The translations under genes were made by a program, and so were the position numbers. 64,000 bases of DNA. Source: Candidatus Polarisedimenticolaceae bacterium (GTDB taxonomy: Bacteria > Acidobacteriota > Polarisedimenticolia > Polarisedimenticolales > DASRJG01). Where the stretch lies: positions 62,001 through 126,000 of the forward strand of contig DASUCV010000017.1 in NCBI GenBank assembly GCA_036275915.1, read 5' to 3'. A model generated the notes under the pieces. It made no database searches, had not been told where the DNA came from, and saw only the letters and a list, made by a program, of their open reading frames with translations. The first letter of the stretch is position 1; each line of letters opens with the position of its first letter. Positions 15,663 to 25,407 of this stretch are shown piece after piece.

Positions 15663-18148
15663 GGCGTCTTCTCTTACTCAGGCACGCGACGCGTCCGTTC
15701 TCTTCGCTCCACGACATCGCCGGTGCTTCGGACGGGCGCGCGGCCGATGTACTCACCGGCGCTGAAGCACGCCTCGACGACGAGGCCGATGCGCTCGTGG
15801 CGCTCCTCCACCGTGAAGCCGGGCCGAGTTCGGAAGGTGGTGCGCCACGGAGGAACGCGATCCTCGCGCTCAAACGCGACGCGCACAACCGGCGTCCGCT
15901 TCGATCCGAGGATCTCGAGACCAGCGGCCTCCCATGCGAAGGATACCGAAGCTCTCTCGCCGATCTCGCGGCGGCGGAGGCGGAATGGGCGCGCGCGTTC
16001 GACGACGGCGAGGATCGCGCGCGACGTGCCTTGACGGGAGCCGTCCGCGATCCGCTCGTCCTCGCCGGCCTCGCGTCGGCGAGCGGGCCGCTCGCAGGGA
16101 AGCTCGCGCGGCTCCAAGCGGTCGCAGCCGAGCGCTGGGGACACGGCGAGCGGCACGTTGCGGCGAAAGCGGCGGCGTACCTCGCGCGGTTCGCCACCAA
16201 GACGAGCCCGAACTCGGTCTTCTGCGCCGTCGGGCTCGCGTTCGCCGACGACGGGCCCGCCGCCCTCTCCGGCACGCCGTCGATCGCGCGGATGGACCTG
16301 AGCTTGAGCGTCGCGGAAGCGCGGAAGATCGCCGTCGTCGCGGCGGGCGATCCCGCCCTCGAACCGATCGTGCATCCACGGCCGAACCCCACGCTGCGCG
16401 AGGCGGAAGGCGGGCTCTCGTTCTGGCGCTTCGCGTCCCTCAGGCGCGCCGACGACGATGAGACGCTGTCGCGTGTGAAAGATCATCCCGTGCTGCGGAC
16501 GGCGCTCACGGCCGCGGCGTCGCACCCCACGCTCACCGATCTCGTCCGTGCCGTCGCCCAAGCCTCGGGGATCGATGAGGCGTCGGTCGCGCGCTTCATC
16601 GGCCAGATGATCGAGCGCGGCGTCCTCGTCGGAGAGGTCGAGATCCCGTTCACCGAGCGCCGTCCGCTCCGCTACGTCGCGCTCGCGGCGCGGGCCGTCC
16701 GTCCCCCGCCCGCGTGGGTCGCGTCGGCCTTGGCCATCGAGGAAGAGGTCGATCGCGCCCAAGACCTCCCGTTCGAGAGCGACGAGCGCGCGGCCGCGAT
16801 GAGCGGGATCGCGTACGCCCTCGAGTCCCTTCCTCACGTCCGGCCGTTACGCTCCGACGAGTTGTTCCGGATCGACGCGGCGTCGGCGCTGTCGCTGCGC
16901 CTGCCGATCGCCGTCGCGCTGGATCTCGAGCGCGGGATCCGTCCGTACCTCCGCCTGTTCACGGCACTCTACCCGGCGCGCCGCTACCTCCAGGGGTGGG
17001 TCGACCGATTTCTCTCGACGTTTCCCGCGGGCCACGACGTTCCGATGCTCGACGTTTACCAGGCGATCACCGAGCAGGACGATTCGTACCGCCCCGCTGC
17101 GTTCCCCGAGCCTGCCGCGAACGATCCCGAGGATCCGTCGCGCCGCGCGCTCGCCGCCGTCCGCAACCTCGTCATCGAGCGCGCACGCGCCGGCGGTCCC
17201 GTCACGCTCGACGACGCCGACCTCGACCGTGTCGTCGGAACGGGGCCGGCGTTCCGGTGGGCGGCCGGCATCCTGTTCCAGATCGCGGCTCGCGATCTCG
17301 CGAGCCTTTCATCCGGCGACTACCGGATCGTCCTGAACGGAGTCTTCCACGGCGCGGGCCTCTCGCTCTCCCGCTTCGCGCACCTGCTCGGCGACGACGT
17401 CGTCACCGAGCTGAAGCGCGCGTGGTCGGTCGTCGAGCGACCCGGCGCGATCGTCGCCGAGCTCACGTACAACCACGGCGGACGCACGGCGAACGCCGGT
17501 CTCAGGCCGGCGATCTTCGAGCACGAGATCGAGCTGCCGGGGGATTGCGCCTCCCCCGGAGCGCGGACGATCGCGCTCCGCGATCTGGCCGTGCGCTGGG
17601 ATCCGGAAGGCGATCGGTTCGTCCTCTTCCGGGTCGCGGACGGGGTCGAGGTGATCCCGGTCATCAACAGCGGCGTGAACCCGGTCGGCTTCGTCTCGTT
17701 CCTCGTCGCGATCGGCGAGCAGGGGCTGCAGCCGGTCTCGTACTTCCCCGGTTTCGAAGCCGACGGCGTCACGCATTGGCCCCGTGTGATGAGCGGACGC
17801 GTGATTCTCTTCCGTGAGCGGTGGACGTTCGGTCCTGCCGACCGCCCGCCCTTGGCCGCGCGCGGCGACGACCTCCGCTCGTTCGCACGCGGGGTCCTCT
17901 CCTGGCGGCGGCGCCACGGCCTTCCGCGTCACGTCTTCGCGTTCACGACGAGGGAGCCGAAGCCGCGCTACGTCGACCTCGCGTCGCCGCCGTTCCTCGA
18001 TCTCCTGCGGCGCGACCTCCAAGCGCTCGGAAGCGAGCCCGAAGGCCGCCTCCACGTGAGCGAGATGCTCCCGGGGCCCGACGAGCTGTGGGCCGGCGGG
18101 CACGCCTCCGAGTTCCTCTGCCAGATGAGCGGCGAGCTACGAGGGTAG
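15659..18148 (+). CDS. Split LanB glutamylation-domain protein (lantibiotic dehydratase N-terminal)
   Basis: 829 residues from the ATG that overlaps the previous stop. It starts with LLLRHATRPFSSL, matching the LanB N-terminal RxPxxPF strand. FATKTSPNSVFCAVGLAF (about residues 180-197) matches the Lant_dehydr_N segment R.s.k.tP.g.F. This half of LanB uses glutamyl-tRNA(Glu) to glutamylate Ser and Thr in a leader-bound precursor. In thiopeptide and pyritide pathways the two LanB halves are separate genes, as here, but normally together with YcaO and cycloaddition enzymes, which are absent. Its end overlaps a convergent Mur-ligase gene by 12 nt. Confidence 0.85.
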   Translation: MRRLLLLRHATRPFSSLHDIAGASDGRAADVLTGAEARLDDEADALVALLHREAGPSSEGGAPRRNAILALKRDAHNRRPLRSEDLETSGLPCEGYRSSLADLAAAEAEWARAFDDGEDRARRALTGAVRDPLVLAGLASASGPLAGKLARLQAVAAERWGHGERHVAAKAAAYLARFATKTSPNSVFCAVGLAFADDGPAALSGTPSIARMDLSLSVAEARKIAVVAAGDPALEPIVHPRPNPTLREAEGGLSFWRFASLRRADDDETLSRVKDHPVLRTALTAAASHPTLTDLVRAVAQASGIDEASVARFIGQMIERGVLVGEVEIPFTERRPLRYVALAARAVRPPPAWVASALAIEEEVDRAQDLPFESDERAAAMSGIAYALESLPHVRPLRSDELFRIDAASALSLRLPIAVALDLERGIRPYLRLFTALYPARRYLQGWVDRFLSTFPAGHDVPMLDVYQAITEQDDSYRPAAFPEPAANDPEDPSRRALAAVRNLVIERARAGGPVTLDDADLDRVVGTGPAFRWAAGILFQIAARDLASLSSGDYRIVLNGVFHGAGLSLSRFAHLLGDDVVTELKRAWSVVERPGAIVAELTYNHGGRTANAGLRPAIFEHEIELPGDCASPGARTIALRDLAVRWDPEGDRFVLFRVADGVEVIPVINSGVNPVGFVSFLVAIGEQGLQPVSYFPGFEADGVTHWPRVMSGRVILFRERWTFGPADRPPLAARGDDLRSFARGVLSWRRRHGLPRHVFAFTTREPKPRYVDLASPPFLDLLRRDLQALGSEPEGRLHVSEMLPGPDELWAGGHASEFLCQMSGELRG

Positions 18149-19735
18149 CGGCGAGCCCGCCCGCCAGCGCGCGCGATCGAGCCGGTCGATGAGGTCGAAG
18201 ACCTCGCCGCGGCTCGCGTGCGTCGTCAGCACGAGGAGGTCGCCGGGACGCGCCCACGCGAGAGCCAGCTCCGCCGCCTCGACCTCGCTTGCGGCGTGGA
18301 GGATGCTGCCCGGGTCTGCACCGAGCCGCGTCAGCTCGTCCGTGATGACGCGCGGGATCTCCCCCACGGCGCGGCCGCGCAGGTAGCTGCTCATCTCCTT
18401 GACGACGACCGCGTCGGGCCGGAGACGGAACGCGGCGCGCACGAGCGCCCGGATCGCCTCATCGTCCCGGTCCCCCGCCTGTCCGACGACGAGCAAGCGC
18501 CGCGCCGCGCCGAGCGTCTTGGCGACGTCGACGAGCGCCTCCATGCCGTGCGGGTTGTGCGCGTAGTCGATGAGCACCGTCGCCCCGCCGAGCGGGATCA
18601 CGTTGAGACGGCCCGGGTTGTCCTCGCGCCGGCTCCGGAATGAGGCCAGGCCCGAGGCGACGGCGGAGTCCGGGAACCCGAGCGCCCGCGCGAGCAGCGC
18701 GGCGGCCATCGCATTCGCCACGTTGTGCCTCGCCGCACCGCCGAACGCGGACGGGATGCGCTCGACGTCCAGGAGGCGTCCCGCATCCGCGAGCGCGAAC
18801 CATGCGACCGGTGCTCCGACCTCCGCAGCGCGGGCCTTCAGGATCGGATCGTCGGCGTTGAGGACGACCGTTCCCTCGGGCTTGACCGCGCGCGCGACGA
18901 CCATCTTCACGTCGGCGATGTCGTTCAATCCATGGATCCCGAACTCGCCGAGATGGTCCTCCGCGACGTTCGTGATCGCCGCCGCGTCGATGCGCGGGAC
19001 GACGAGGCCGCGCCTCTGGATCCCGCCGCGCGCGGTCTCGAGCACGGCGACGTCGACGCGTGCGTCGCGCAGAATTCGTCGCGCGCCCTCGGGGCCCGAA
19101 TAGTCGCCCGAGCCGATCGCCTCGCCGCCGACCGCGAGGCCGTCGGTGGTGCTGAGGCCGGCGCACCGTCCCGCGGCCGCCGCGATGGCCCCGAGCATCC
19201 GCACGGTCGTGCTCTTGCCGTTGGTCCCGGTCACCATCGCCACCGGAACGTCGTGCACGCGCTCCCACGGCACGTCTCGCGGCGGCGGCAAAGACTCGAT
19301 CGGAAAGGAGACGTGGCCCCCTCCCATCCCGAGGCTGACCTCGTGGCCGTCGGCGACGAACGCGACGCCTCGCCGGGCCGCTTCGTCGCGAAGCTCGATC
19401 AGCGCGGGATTCCTCTCCTCAGCGATGCTGCGGCCTAGATCTTCGAGCGCACCGTCGCCCGCGGCATCCCACGCGGCCTCGTTGACCTCGGTCGCGGCGT
19501 AGAGTGCGTCGGGGGGTGCGGTCAGGAAGAGGCTGAGATCGCCGCCCGAGGCACGCCACGACGTACGCTCGCCCTCCCACCCCACGGCCGCAAGGAGCCG
19601 GCGCGCCGCCCCGTTCCAGACGCGAGCGACCGTCTCGGGCTCTTCGCCTTCGAGGCGCACGTCGAGGATCGCCCCGGGCGCGTCGCCGAACAGGCTCGCG
19701 CCCGTCAGACGCCGCGAATCGACGCGGACCGCCAT
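18137..19735 (-). CDS. Mur-ligase family cyanophycin synthetase-like protein (CphA'-like)
   Basis: 532 residues. The first 160 are a distinct N-terminal domain with no ATP-grasp fold. The Mur-ligase part follows: P-loop TGTNGKST (about 169-176), VLETARGG, NVAEDHLGEFGIH, VVLNADDP, DYAHNPHGMEAL, GDRDDE. These match the C-terminal half of CphA, which adds Arg to the Asp backbone. It lies directly downstream of full-length cphA (8 nt between), so it probably works with it or with a related amide-bond reaction. The name CphA' has been used for short cphA paralogues; activity here is unknown. Confidence 0.75.
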   Translation of the reverse strand: MAVRVDSRRLTGASLFGDAPGAILDVRLEGEEPETVARVWNGAARRLLAAVGWEGERTSWRASGGDLSLFLTAPPDALYAATEVNEAAWDAAGDGALEDLGRSIAEERNPALIELRDEAARRGVAFVADGHEVSLGMGGGHVSFPIESLPPPRDVPWERVHDVPVAMVTGTNGKSTTVRMLGAIAAAAGRCAGLSTTDGLAVGGEAIGSGDYSGPEGARRILRDARVDVAVLETARGGIQRRGLVVPRIDAAAITNVAEDHLGEFGIHGLNDIADVKMVVARAVKPEGTVVLNADDPILKARAAEVGAPVAWFALADAGRLLDVERIPSAFGGAARHNVANAMAAALLARALGFPDSAVASGLASFRSRREDNPGRLNVIPLGGATVLIDYAHNPHGMEALVDVAKTLGAARRLLVVGQAGDRDDEAIRALVRAAFRLRPDAVVVKEMSSYLRGRAVGEIPRVITDELTRLGADPGSILHAASEVEAAELALAWARPGDLLVLTTHASRGEVFDLIDRLDRARWRAGSPLPS

Positions 19736-19743
19736 CGCCGGGC

Positions 19744-22527
19744 CTAGTCGTCCGCGTCCAGGGGAAGCCAGACGCCGCGCTCGTCGCGCATGAGCGGCGC
19801 CGCCGCGTCGTAGACCGGGACCTCGTCGTCCGAGGGCAGCGCAACCGGCGGGGCCGCGGCACGTTCGGGAACCGCCGCCGCCTCCGGGCGGAAGTAGATG
19901 ATCTGCTTCCAGCAGCGGTTGATCGCGTCGCCGAACACGAGGAGGAGATCGCCCGGGGCGCAGGCGCGGAGCGCCGCGTCGACGGCGTCGGCCTCGCTCG
20001 GAATGACGGCGATCGCCTGGTCCGGCACGCCGTGCTCGAGGAGCGCGTCGCGCAGCATCCGTGGGATCTCGTCGGCGCCGCGGCCCCTCAGGCCGTCGTC
20101 ACGGCGACAGACGTACCGGTCGAAGACGCCGGCGGCGTGCCGCGCGATCTCGCGGACGTCCTCGTCGCGACGGTCTCCCGGAGCGGCGAGGACGCAGGTC
20201 TTCCGCCCCTTCGTTTCGAGGCGGCGCACCATGCGGCACATCGCCTCGACCGCGGCGGGATTGTGGGCGTAGTCGAGAATGACCTTGAAGCCGTGTTCGT
20301 CGAAGATGTTCATGCGGCCCGGCGCCTGGAAGAACGAGGTGTCGAAGGTCCGGAGGCCGTGGCGGATGTTCTCGAGCTTGACCCCCATCGCGTAGGAGAT
20401 CGCCGCGGCGAACATCGCGTTCTGGACGTTGTGCATCGCCTTCCCCTCGATCGTCGCGGGGATGAGATGCGTCCAGAGGAGCGGCATGTGCGCGCCCTTG
20501 TCGTAGAGGGTGATCATCTGCCCGTTGATCCCCTCCTCGAGCACGACGGCACGGCCGCCGGCGCGGATGTGCTCCTTCACGAGGCCGTGCCCCGGATTCA
20601 TCGTCGCGTAGCAGATCGACGCGGCGTCGGTGTGCCCGGCCATCTTGAGGCAGAGCGGGTCGTCGGCGTTCAGGACCGCGGTGTCGCGCGCGACCTCGAT
20701 GATGATCCTCTTGACCTTGGCGAGGTCCTCGAGCGTGCCGATGCCCCGCAGCCCGAGGTGGTCGGCGGACACGTTGAGGCACGCCGCGACGTTGCACCAG
20801 CGGTAGCCCATCCCCGCGCGCAGCAGACCGCCGCGCGCCTGTTCGAGGACGGCGACGTCGACCGACGGATCGCGCAGGACCATCCGCGACGCGATCGGCC
20901 CCGTCATGTCGCCGTCGACGGTGCGGTGCCCGTCGATGTAGACGCCGTCGGTCGTGGCGAGCCCGACCACGTTCCCGTTGAGCTTGAAGACGTGCGCCAC
21001 CATCCGCGCCGTCGTCGTTTTGCCGTTGGTGCCGGTGATCGCGGCGATCGGAATGCGCGACGGCGTCCCCGGCGGGAAGAGCATGTCGATGACCGGCCCG
21101 GCAACATCGCGCGGCGTGCCCTCGGAAGGGGCGACGTGCATCCGGAACCCCGGCGCGGCGTTGACCTCGCAGATGGCGCCGCCGGACTCGCGGTACGACT
21201 TGCTGATGTCGTGCGTGAGGAAGTCGACGCCGCAGACGTCGAGACCGATCGACTTCGCCGCGCGCACCGCCATCTCGCGATTGTCCGGGTGCACGATGTC
21301 GGTCACGTCGACCGCCGTGCCGCCCGTCGACAGGTTGCCGGTCGCGCGGAGGTAGACGACCTCGCCCTCGGGAGGAACCGAGGCGCGGTCATGTCCCGCC
21401 CGCGCGAGCAGGCGCTCGGCCTGCTGGTCGAAGATCAGCTTCGTCAGGACCTTCTCGTGCCCGATGCCGCGCCGCGGATCGGCGTTGACGAGCTCGACCA
21501 GCTCCTCCACCGTGTGGACGCCGTCGCCGACCACGTGCCCCGGGACGCGCTTGCTCACCGCGACGAGCGCCCCGTCGACGACGAGCATGCGATGGTCCTC
21601 GCCGGTGATGAACCCTTCGACGATGACGCTGCGCGCGTGCTGGCGCGCCTGCTGGAAGGCGGCGCGAACCTGCTCCGCGTCGGCCATCCCGATCGAGACG
21701 CCGCGTCCGTGGTTCGCGTTGTAAGGCTTGAGCACCACCGGATAGCCGATGCTCTCGGCGGCCCTTACCGCTTCCTCCTCGCCGGTCACGAGCTTCTGCT
21801 TGGGGACCGGGAGGCCGAGATCGCCGAGGAGGCGGTTCGTCTCTTCCTTGTCGGACGCGATCTCGACGGCGATGTGCCGGGTCTCGCTCGTCACCGTCGC
21901 CTGGAGGCGCTTCTGGAGCCGGCCGTGGCCGAGCTGCACGAGCGAATACTCATTGAGCCGGATCCACGGGATCTCGCGCTTCTCCGCCGCCCGGACGAGC
22001 GACGCCGTCGACGGCCCGAGCGCGCGGCGCTGCGCGAAGCGGATGAACGCATCGCGCTCCTCGGCGAAATCGAACGCGGCGGGAACCGCGTGCGGAGGGC
22101 GAAGATCCTCGGGCAGGAGCGAGGCGAGCAGCGTCAGCGCGAGTCGGCCGGCCTCCGTGCCGACCTCGGCCTGATCGTACTCATAGACGATCTCGTACTG
22201 GCCGGCGGCGTCCGCGCTCCGCGTCTTGCCGAACGTGACCGGCGTTCCAGCGACGTTCTGCAGCTCGATCGCCGCGTGCTCGAGGACGTGGCCGAGCCAC
22301 GTCCCCTCGTCCTCGCGCATGCGCCGGAGGAAGCCGCCGGGCTCGCCGTACGAGCAGCCGTGCTCCGCGAGCCCCGGCAACGCCTCGACGAGCTTCGACT
22401 GGAAGCCGTCGCCGAGCCGGCCGGTCGGCCACGCCTCGAGCGGACCCAGGTCGACGACGAGACGGATGACGGGGAAGCGCGCGTAAAGGCTCGGCCCGAG
22501 ATAGACGGAGCGCTGGACGACCTTCAC
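19744..22527 (-). CDS. cphA: Cyanophycin synthetase
   Basis: 927 residues from GTG 22527, close to the family length. N-terminal domain starts VKVVQRSVYLGPSLYARFPV as expected. The ATP-grasp domain follows (about 220-480), with PVVLKPYNANHGRGVSIG and CEVNAAPGFRMH. The Mur-ligase domain has ITGTNGKTTTARMVAHVF and DYAHNPAAVEAM. The ATP-grasp half adds Asp and the Mur half adds Arg, building multi-L-arginyl-poly-L-aspartate granules. A longer frame to 22704 has a Ser/Arg-rich shadow extension and was rejected. It starts 4 nt after the cyanophycinase stop, and so is in one operon with cphB and the CphA-like gene. Confidence 0.93.
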   Translation of the reverse strand: MKVVQRSVYLGPSLYARFPVIRLVVDLGPLEAWPTGRLGDGFQSKLVEALPGLAEHGCSYGEPGGFLRRMREDEGTWLGHVLEHAAIELQNVAGTPVTFGKTRSADAAGQYEIVYEYDQAEVGTEAGRLALTLLASLLPEDLRPPHAVPAAFDFAEERDAFIRFAQRRALGPSTASLVRAAEKREIPWIRLNEYSLVQLGHGRLQKRLQATVTSETRHIAVEIASDKEETNRLLGDLGLPVPKQKLVTGEEEAVRAAESIGYPVVLKPYNANHGRGVSIGMADAEQVRAAFQQARQHARSVIVEGFITGEDHRMLVVDGALVAVSKRVPGHVVGDGVHTVEELVELVNADPRRGIGHEKVLTKLIFDQQAERLLARAGHDRASVPPEGEVVYLRATGNLSTGGTAVDVTDIVHPDNREMAVRAAKSIGLDVCGVDFLTHDISKSYRESGGAICEVNAAPGFRMHVAPSEGTPRDVAGPVIDMLFPPGTPSRIPIAAITGTNGKTTTARMVAHVFKLNGNVVGLATTDGVYIDGHRTVDGDMTGPIASRMVLRDPSVDVAVLEQARGGLLRAGMGYRWCNVAACLNVSADHLGLRGIGTLEDLAKVKRIIIEVARDTAVLNADDPLCLKMAGHTDAASICYATMNPGHGLVKEHIRAGGRAVVLEEGINGQMITLYDKGAHMPLLWTHLIPATIEGKAMHNVQNAMFAAAISYAMGVKLENIRHGLRTFDTSFFQAPGRMNIFDEHGFKVILDYAHNPAAVEAMCRMVRRLETKGRKTCVLAAPGDRRDEDVREIARHAAGVFDRYVCRRDDGLRGRGADEIPRMLRDALLEHGVPDQAIAVIPSEADAVDAALRACAPGDLLLVFGDAINRCWKQIIYFRPEAAAVPERAAAPPVALPSDDEVPVYDAAAPLMRDERGVWLPLDADD

Positions 22528-22531
22528 GGCG

Positions 22532-23371
22532 CTACTCGCTGCGCACGCTCGACGCGGCGCGCGCCCGGCGGTTGTCGAGATCGAACTGCCCGCCCGCGGC
22601 GAGCACGTGGAGCTGGACGCCGAGAATCGAGACCGCCTCCCCCTTCTTGATGGCGTCGATCGAGGTGTGCTGGATCGCGCCGGGGTCGACGATCGTGACG
22701 GCACCGCTCCCGGCGACCTCGATCACGTTGTCGCCGTCGAGGAACGCCGCCGTGTCCTCGTCGAGGCCGATGCCGACCGCGAACGGGTTGTACGCGAGCG
22801 CGGTGAGAAGCCGCCCGAGGCGGTCGCGCTGCCGGAAGTGCTGGTCGACGATGATCCGGTTCGTGAGGCCGAGGCCCGGCACGAGCGTGACCATCCCCGC
22901 CCGCGGGGTCGAGCCCTCGTCGCCGAAGGCGATCATGTGCTCGGAGATGAACGCCGCGCCCGCCGACGTGCCCGCGATGTGGACGCCTGCCGCGTTGAGC
23001 CGCCGGAACGCCTTCGCCGCCGGCGTGCCGCCGAGGACGGTCGAGAGGCGGAGCTGGTTCCCGCCGGTGAAGAAGATCCCCTGCGCCTCGCCGATCGCCT
23101 CGATCCAGGACTCGCGCTCGCCGTCGGCCCGCGTCTCGAAATAGAAGATCCGGACGCCGCGCGCGCCCAGGCCCTTGAAGACCTCCTCGTAGCGCCGGCC
23201 CGTATCCTCGCGCTCCGAGGCGGTAGGCACGACGGCGATCTTGGCGCGCCGTCCGCCGCAGAGATCGACGAAGCGTCTGAGAATCTCAGGGTCGCGAAGG
23301 TGATCTTCGGCGCCGCCGATGGCCACGATCGACCCCCGGCGGCGTCCTTCTTCGACTCGGGACGGGCTCAC
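22532..23371 (-). CDS. cphB: Cyanophycinase
   Basis: 279 residues of the S51 peptidase family. Early strand GSIVAIGGAEDH, then FFTGGNQLRL, then the nucleophile elbow IAGTSAGAAF containing the catalytic Ser, and VDQHFRQRDRLGRL. The enzyme is an exo-type serine hydrolase that releases beta-Asp-Arg dipeptides from cyanophycin. No signal peptide, so it acts on cytosolic granules. GTG start. First gene of the operon; synthesis and breakdown enzymes are therefore produced together. Confidence 0.92.
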   Translation of the reverse strand: MSPSRVEEGRRRGSIVAIGGAEDHLRDPEILRRFVDLCGGRRAKIAVVPTASEREDTGRRYEEVFKGLGARGVRIFYFETRADGERESWIEAIGEAQGIFFTGGNQLRLSTVLGGTPAAKAFRRLNAAGVHIAGTSAGAAFISEHMIAFGDEGSTPRAGMVTLVPGLGLTNRIIVDQHFRQRDRLGRLLTALAYNPFAVGIGLDEDTAAFLDGDNVIEVAGSGAVTIVDPGAIQHTSIDAIKKGEAVSILGVQLHVLAAGGQFDLDNRRARAASSVRSE

Positions 23372-23420
23372 GCGGTCCTCCCCTCAGGAAGGCACATGAT
23401 GCCACGCCCCGCCTGAGCGA

Positions 23421-24710
23421 TCAGAGGTGGCCGCTGATCGTGTAGGGCAGCGACTGCTGACCCGTCGCCGCGGCGCACGTCCGTGAAACCTGGAACAGCA
23501 CGGTCGTGTTGTCGCTGTAGGAGCCCGATCCCTGCGTGATGATGCACGTGCCCGCGACGTTCGTCTGGCACGAATACGTGTGACTGTTGGTGATCACCGT
23601 CAGCTTGTAACACGCCGGCTGGTTCGCTCCGGTCATCGTGAGCGTGATGCTCAGGTCGTCGATGCAGGTGAACCCACCGGTCGCCGAGAGCGACATCCAG
23701 TCGGGAGCCGAACCGGAGACGGGGTCAAAACCGGTCACGGCCGGAGTCAGGTGATTCCGCGTGTCGTTGATGATCTTGCCGCCGAAGCTGAACGTGTCGC
23801 CGTCGTTGCAAGACTTCGAGCCTTGGCTCACGGCGTTGCCCTGGATGTGGTTTCCCGTGGGCGAATCGAGGGCCTCGCAACCGTCCGACGGATTGACGTC
23901 CACGTCGTAGTTCTCGCCCTGGCAGGAGAACGTGCAGCTCAGAGACGCGTCGCACGTCACGTTGTCCGCGGGCTGACCGTAGCCGGGACAGACGAAGCCG
24001 CACGCGCCGCAGCTCGTCACGATGGAGGGAAGCTCGCAGCCATCGCTCTGGTTCGCGTCCACGTCGCAGAAACCCTGGTTGCACGTCGCCGAGCACGCGC
24101 CGCCGAGACAAACGTTGGAGGCGGTACCTGCATTCGTCAGGCAGGGTTGGCCGCACGCGCCGCAGTTGTTCGCGTCGCTCGTGACGTCGGCGCACGTCGT
24201 GCCGCAGCAGTAGCCGCCTTCGCATGACGCGCTGATGGAGCACGCGGCACCGGCCGATGACGAGCACGACAGACCAGTCCTCTGGACGTTGTGGGAATCG
24301 GTGCCGAGGTCGCCGCCGCACGCCGACTTGGAGCGCACGAGGTAATAGAAGCCGGTTCCCGGCGCGGGCAGGTCGGAGTCGGTGACGACCGACGACGTCG
24401 CCGTGTCGTTCGAGTCGACGCAGGATCCCGCGGTGAAGCCGAACGGACTCGTCGCTCGGATCACGTCGTAAACGATCTGGGTTCCGCCGGGACTGGTCGG
24501 CGCGGCCCACTGGAAAGAGGTCGGCGCCTTGCCCGAGAGCACGAAGGACGTCGCGTCGCCGGGCACTGCCCACGTCGTCGCGTCGACGGGCCGGCAGTCG
24601 ACCGCGTCGTCGACCCCGTCACCGTCGAAGTCGGAAGCGCGGGCGCCCGTGAATGCAAACCAAAGACAGAAAACGGACATGGAGATGGCGAACGCGGACC
24701 TCATCGACAT
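23421..24710 (-). CDS. Secreted cysteine-rich protein with Ca-binding repeat
   Basis: 429 residues from ATG 24710. Signal peptide (FAISMSVFCLWFAFTGARA), then DFDGDGVDDAVDCRP, a thrombospondin-type-3-like calcium loop. An Ig-like or Fn3-like region follows (to about 150). The middle (about 155-300) holds repeated Cys modules such as CGACGQPCL, GFCDVDANQSDGCELPS and CGACGFVCPG, of the kind common in myxobacterial and acidobacterial surface proteins. The last 130 residues are a beta-rich domain with paired Cys. Divergent from pxpB. Function unknown; probably surface or secreted. Confidence 0.7.
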   Translation of the reverse strand: MSMRSAFAISMSVFCLWFAFTGARASDFDGDGVDDAVDCRPVDATTWAVPGDATSFVLSGKAPTSFQWAAPTSPGGTQIVYDVIRATSPFGFTAGSCVDSNDTATSSVVTDSDLPAPGTGFYYLVRSKSACGGDLGTDSHNVQRTGLSCSSSAGAACSISASCEGGYCCGTTCADVTSDANNCGACGQPCLTNAGTASNVCLGGACSATCNQGFCDVDANQSDGCELPSIVTSCGACGFVCPGYGQPADNVTCDASLSCTFSCQGENYDVDVNPSDGCEALDSPTGNHIQGNAVSQGSKSCNDGDTFSFGGKIINDTRNHLTPAVTGFDPVSGSAPDWMSLSATGGFTCIDDLSITLTMTGANQPACYKLTVITNSHTYSCQTNVAGTCIITQGSGSYSDNTTVLFQVSRTCAAATGQQSLPYTISGHL

Positions 24711-24789
24711 GGACGGAGCCCCCCATTTGTAGGAGGAAGTACAACGCACGATCCGATTCGACGGAAGGTTTGTGCTAGAAGAGCCGGCG

Positions 24790-25407
24790 ATGCGGATCGT
24801 GCGGGCGAGCGACCAGGCGTTCCTCGTCGAGATCGACGACGGGATCGGCGCCGTTCACCGTCTCCTCGCGTCGCTCCGCGAGCGGCCGGTGCCGGGACAG
24901 GTCGATCTCCATCCCGCCTACGGCAGCGTTCTCGTGCGGTTCGACGCCGTTCGCACCGACCCGGACGACGTCGCGTCGTCGCTCGCGGGACGAGACGGGA
25001 ACCCCGGGGCTCCCGCAGACGAGCCGCGCACGTTCACCGTGACGGTCGTCTACGACGGTCCCGATCTCGAGCGCGTGGCGGAGATCTGCGGGCTCAGTGC
25101 CGCCGAGGTCGTCCGCCTCCACGCCGGCGCGACGTACGAGGTCGCGTTCCTCGGCTTCTCGCCCGGCTTCCCCTATCTCGTCGGCTTGCCGTCCTCGCTG
25201 ACGACGCCGCGTCTCCCCTCGCCGCGCCGCCGCGTCCCTGCGGGCAGCGTGGCGATCGCCGGAGTTCAGGCCGGCATTTACCCGGTGGCGACGGCGGGCG
25301 GGTGGAACCTCATCGGGCGGACCGACGTGTCGCTCTTCGACGCCGCCGCGAGTGAGCCCGCGACACTCCGCGCGGGCGATCGCGTGCGGTTCGTTCCCGC
25401 GCCATGA
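24790..25407 (+). CDS. pxpB: 5-oxoprolinase subunit PxpB
   Basis: 205 residues from ATG 24790 (an upstream GTG at 24772 would add six). Conserved KipI/PxpB segments are [15 protein letters not shown] (about residue 122), [10 protein letters not shown] and [17 protein letters not shown]. With PxpC and PxpA it forms the ATP-dependent 5-oxoprolinase that opens pyroglutamate to glutamate. It overlaps pxpC by an ATGA junction. The order pxpB-pxpC-pxpA is a standard arrangement. Confidence 0.93.
   Translation: MRIVRASDQAFLVEIDDGIGAVHRLLASLRERPVPGQVDLHPAYGSVLVRFDAVRTDPDDVASSLAGRDGNPGAPADEPRTFTVTVVYDGPDLERVAEICGLSAAEVVRLHAGATYEVAFLGFSPGFPYLVGLPSSLTTPRLPSPRRRVPAGSVAIAGVQAGIYPVATAGGWNLIGRTDVSLFDAAASEPATLRAGDRVRFVPAP

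Noticed and set aside
20032-22650. 872-residue plus-strand frame
   Set aside because: Antisense shadow of cphA, dominated by Arg, Asp, Glu and Val with no domain signals.
22528-22704. 59-residue N-terminal extension of cyanophycin synthetase
   Set aside because: Ser/Arg/Thr-rich shadow of the cyanophycinase gene; family start fits GTG 22527.
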